A stretch of DNA of 64,000 nucleotides from Dyella sp. SG609 (GTDB lineage: Bacteria > Pseudomonadota > Gammaproteobacteria > Xanthomonadales > Rhodanobacteraceae), in contig NZ_JAAZQJ010000004.1 of NCBI RefSeq assembly GCF_012275375.1, positions 124,001-188,000 on the forward strand, written 5' to 3'. This document shows, piece after piece, positions 63,920 to 64,000 of the stretch. The notes under the pieces were generated by a model. That model was given only the letters and a program-made list of their open reading frames with translations. It searched no databases and was not told the origin of the DNA. Each line of letters opens with the position of its first letter. Positions within the stretch are counted from its first letter, which is position 1. Made by a program: the position numbers and the translations under genes.

Positions 63920-64000
63920 TCACTCGCAACGCTGCTCCAGCCACCGCGATTGCGACGCTCTGAACTCCTGCGGCGCCACCCCATACGCCCGCCGGAACGC
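63920..64000 (-). CDS. AraC-family transcriptional regulator, C-terminal fragment
   Basis: Only the last 26 codons and the stop lie in the window; the rest is beyond the right edge. The translated tail reads FRRAYGVAPQEFRASQSRW, the hallmark end of the AraC/XylS helix-turn-helix domain (FRRAFGxSPxxYR). It lies 159 bp upstream of the autotransporter on the same strand and could regulate it. Confidence 0.85.
   Translation of the reverse strand, partial: AFRRAYGVAPQEFRASQSRWLEQRCE

Overview
This 64-kb window is GC-rich, densely packed gammaproteobacterial chromosome. Its gene content and order point to the Xanthomonadales, most likely a Rhodanobacteraceae-type genome (Dyella, Luteibacter or Frateuria-like). 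The basis is an X-type (Xanthomonadales-like) type IV secretion system with a large VirB7 carrying an N0 domain, a division and cell wall (dcw) cluster without murD, and the order lpxC, DUF721/dciA, M23 peptidase, secA. The genus is an inference. Both ends are cut genes: a secreted effector at the left edge and an AraC-family regulator at the right edge.

Positions 1-15330 (minus strand) hold a bacterial-killing X-T4SS: virB7-8-9-10-11-1-2-3-4-5-6 in transcription order. After it come a DUF4189 secreted protein, a small unknown secreted protein, a lipoprotein plus a 424-aa effector, and a second lipoprotein plus a second, truncated effector. The 424-aa effector has a lysozyme/transglycosylase-like domain, a peptidoglycan-binding domain and the C-terminal XVIPCD secretion signal. 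Each effector follows a lipoprotein gene that looks like its immunity gene. No virD4 coupling ATPase is present here. A 592-bp gene-free leader precedes virB7.

Positions 15923-19437 carry yraN-lpoA (minus), the divergent rsmI, and the RNase P RNA gene rnpB. Positions 19688-36743 are the dcw cluster: mraZ, rsmH, ftsL, ftsI, murE, murF, mraY, ftsW, murG, murC, ddl, ftsQ, ftsA, ftsZ, lpxC. Most junctions overlap by 1-4 nt. It opens with a consensus promoter and four MraZ boxes and ends at a strong terminator behind lpxC. murD is absent between mraY and ftsW, and MraY has an extra periplasmic loop with two cysteines. The ftsZ-lpxC gap of 458 bp is full of hairpins.

Positions 36913-41385 hold dciA (minus), a LytM-type M23 peptidase and secA. 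Positions 41404-48381 (minus) are the conserved envelope/RNA operon lptD-surA-pdxA-rsmA-apaG-apaH. Positions 48477-50995 hold msrB and an operon of a membrane protein, a PduO-type cobalamin adenosyltransferase and an HDAC-like hydrolase. Positions 51515-54785 hold ubiH, ubiI-like and a secreted dienelactone hydrolase, bracketed by copies of a hairpin-rich intergenic repeat (two direct, one inverted). Then come ispB, a DedA-rhodanese fusion and ssb with its terminator.

The right end (58065-64000) is less conserved: a lipocalin-like exported protein, an exported alpha/beta hydrolase, a 1214-aa autotransporter with a lipoprotein signal, and the tail of an AraC-family regulator.
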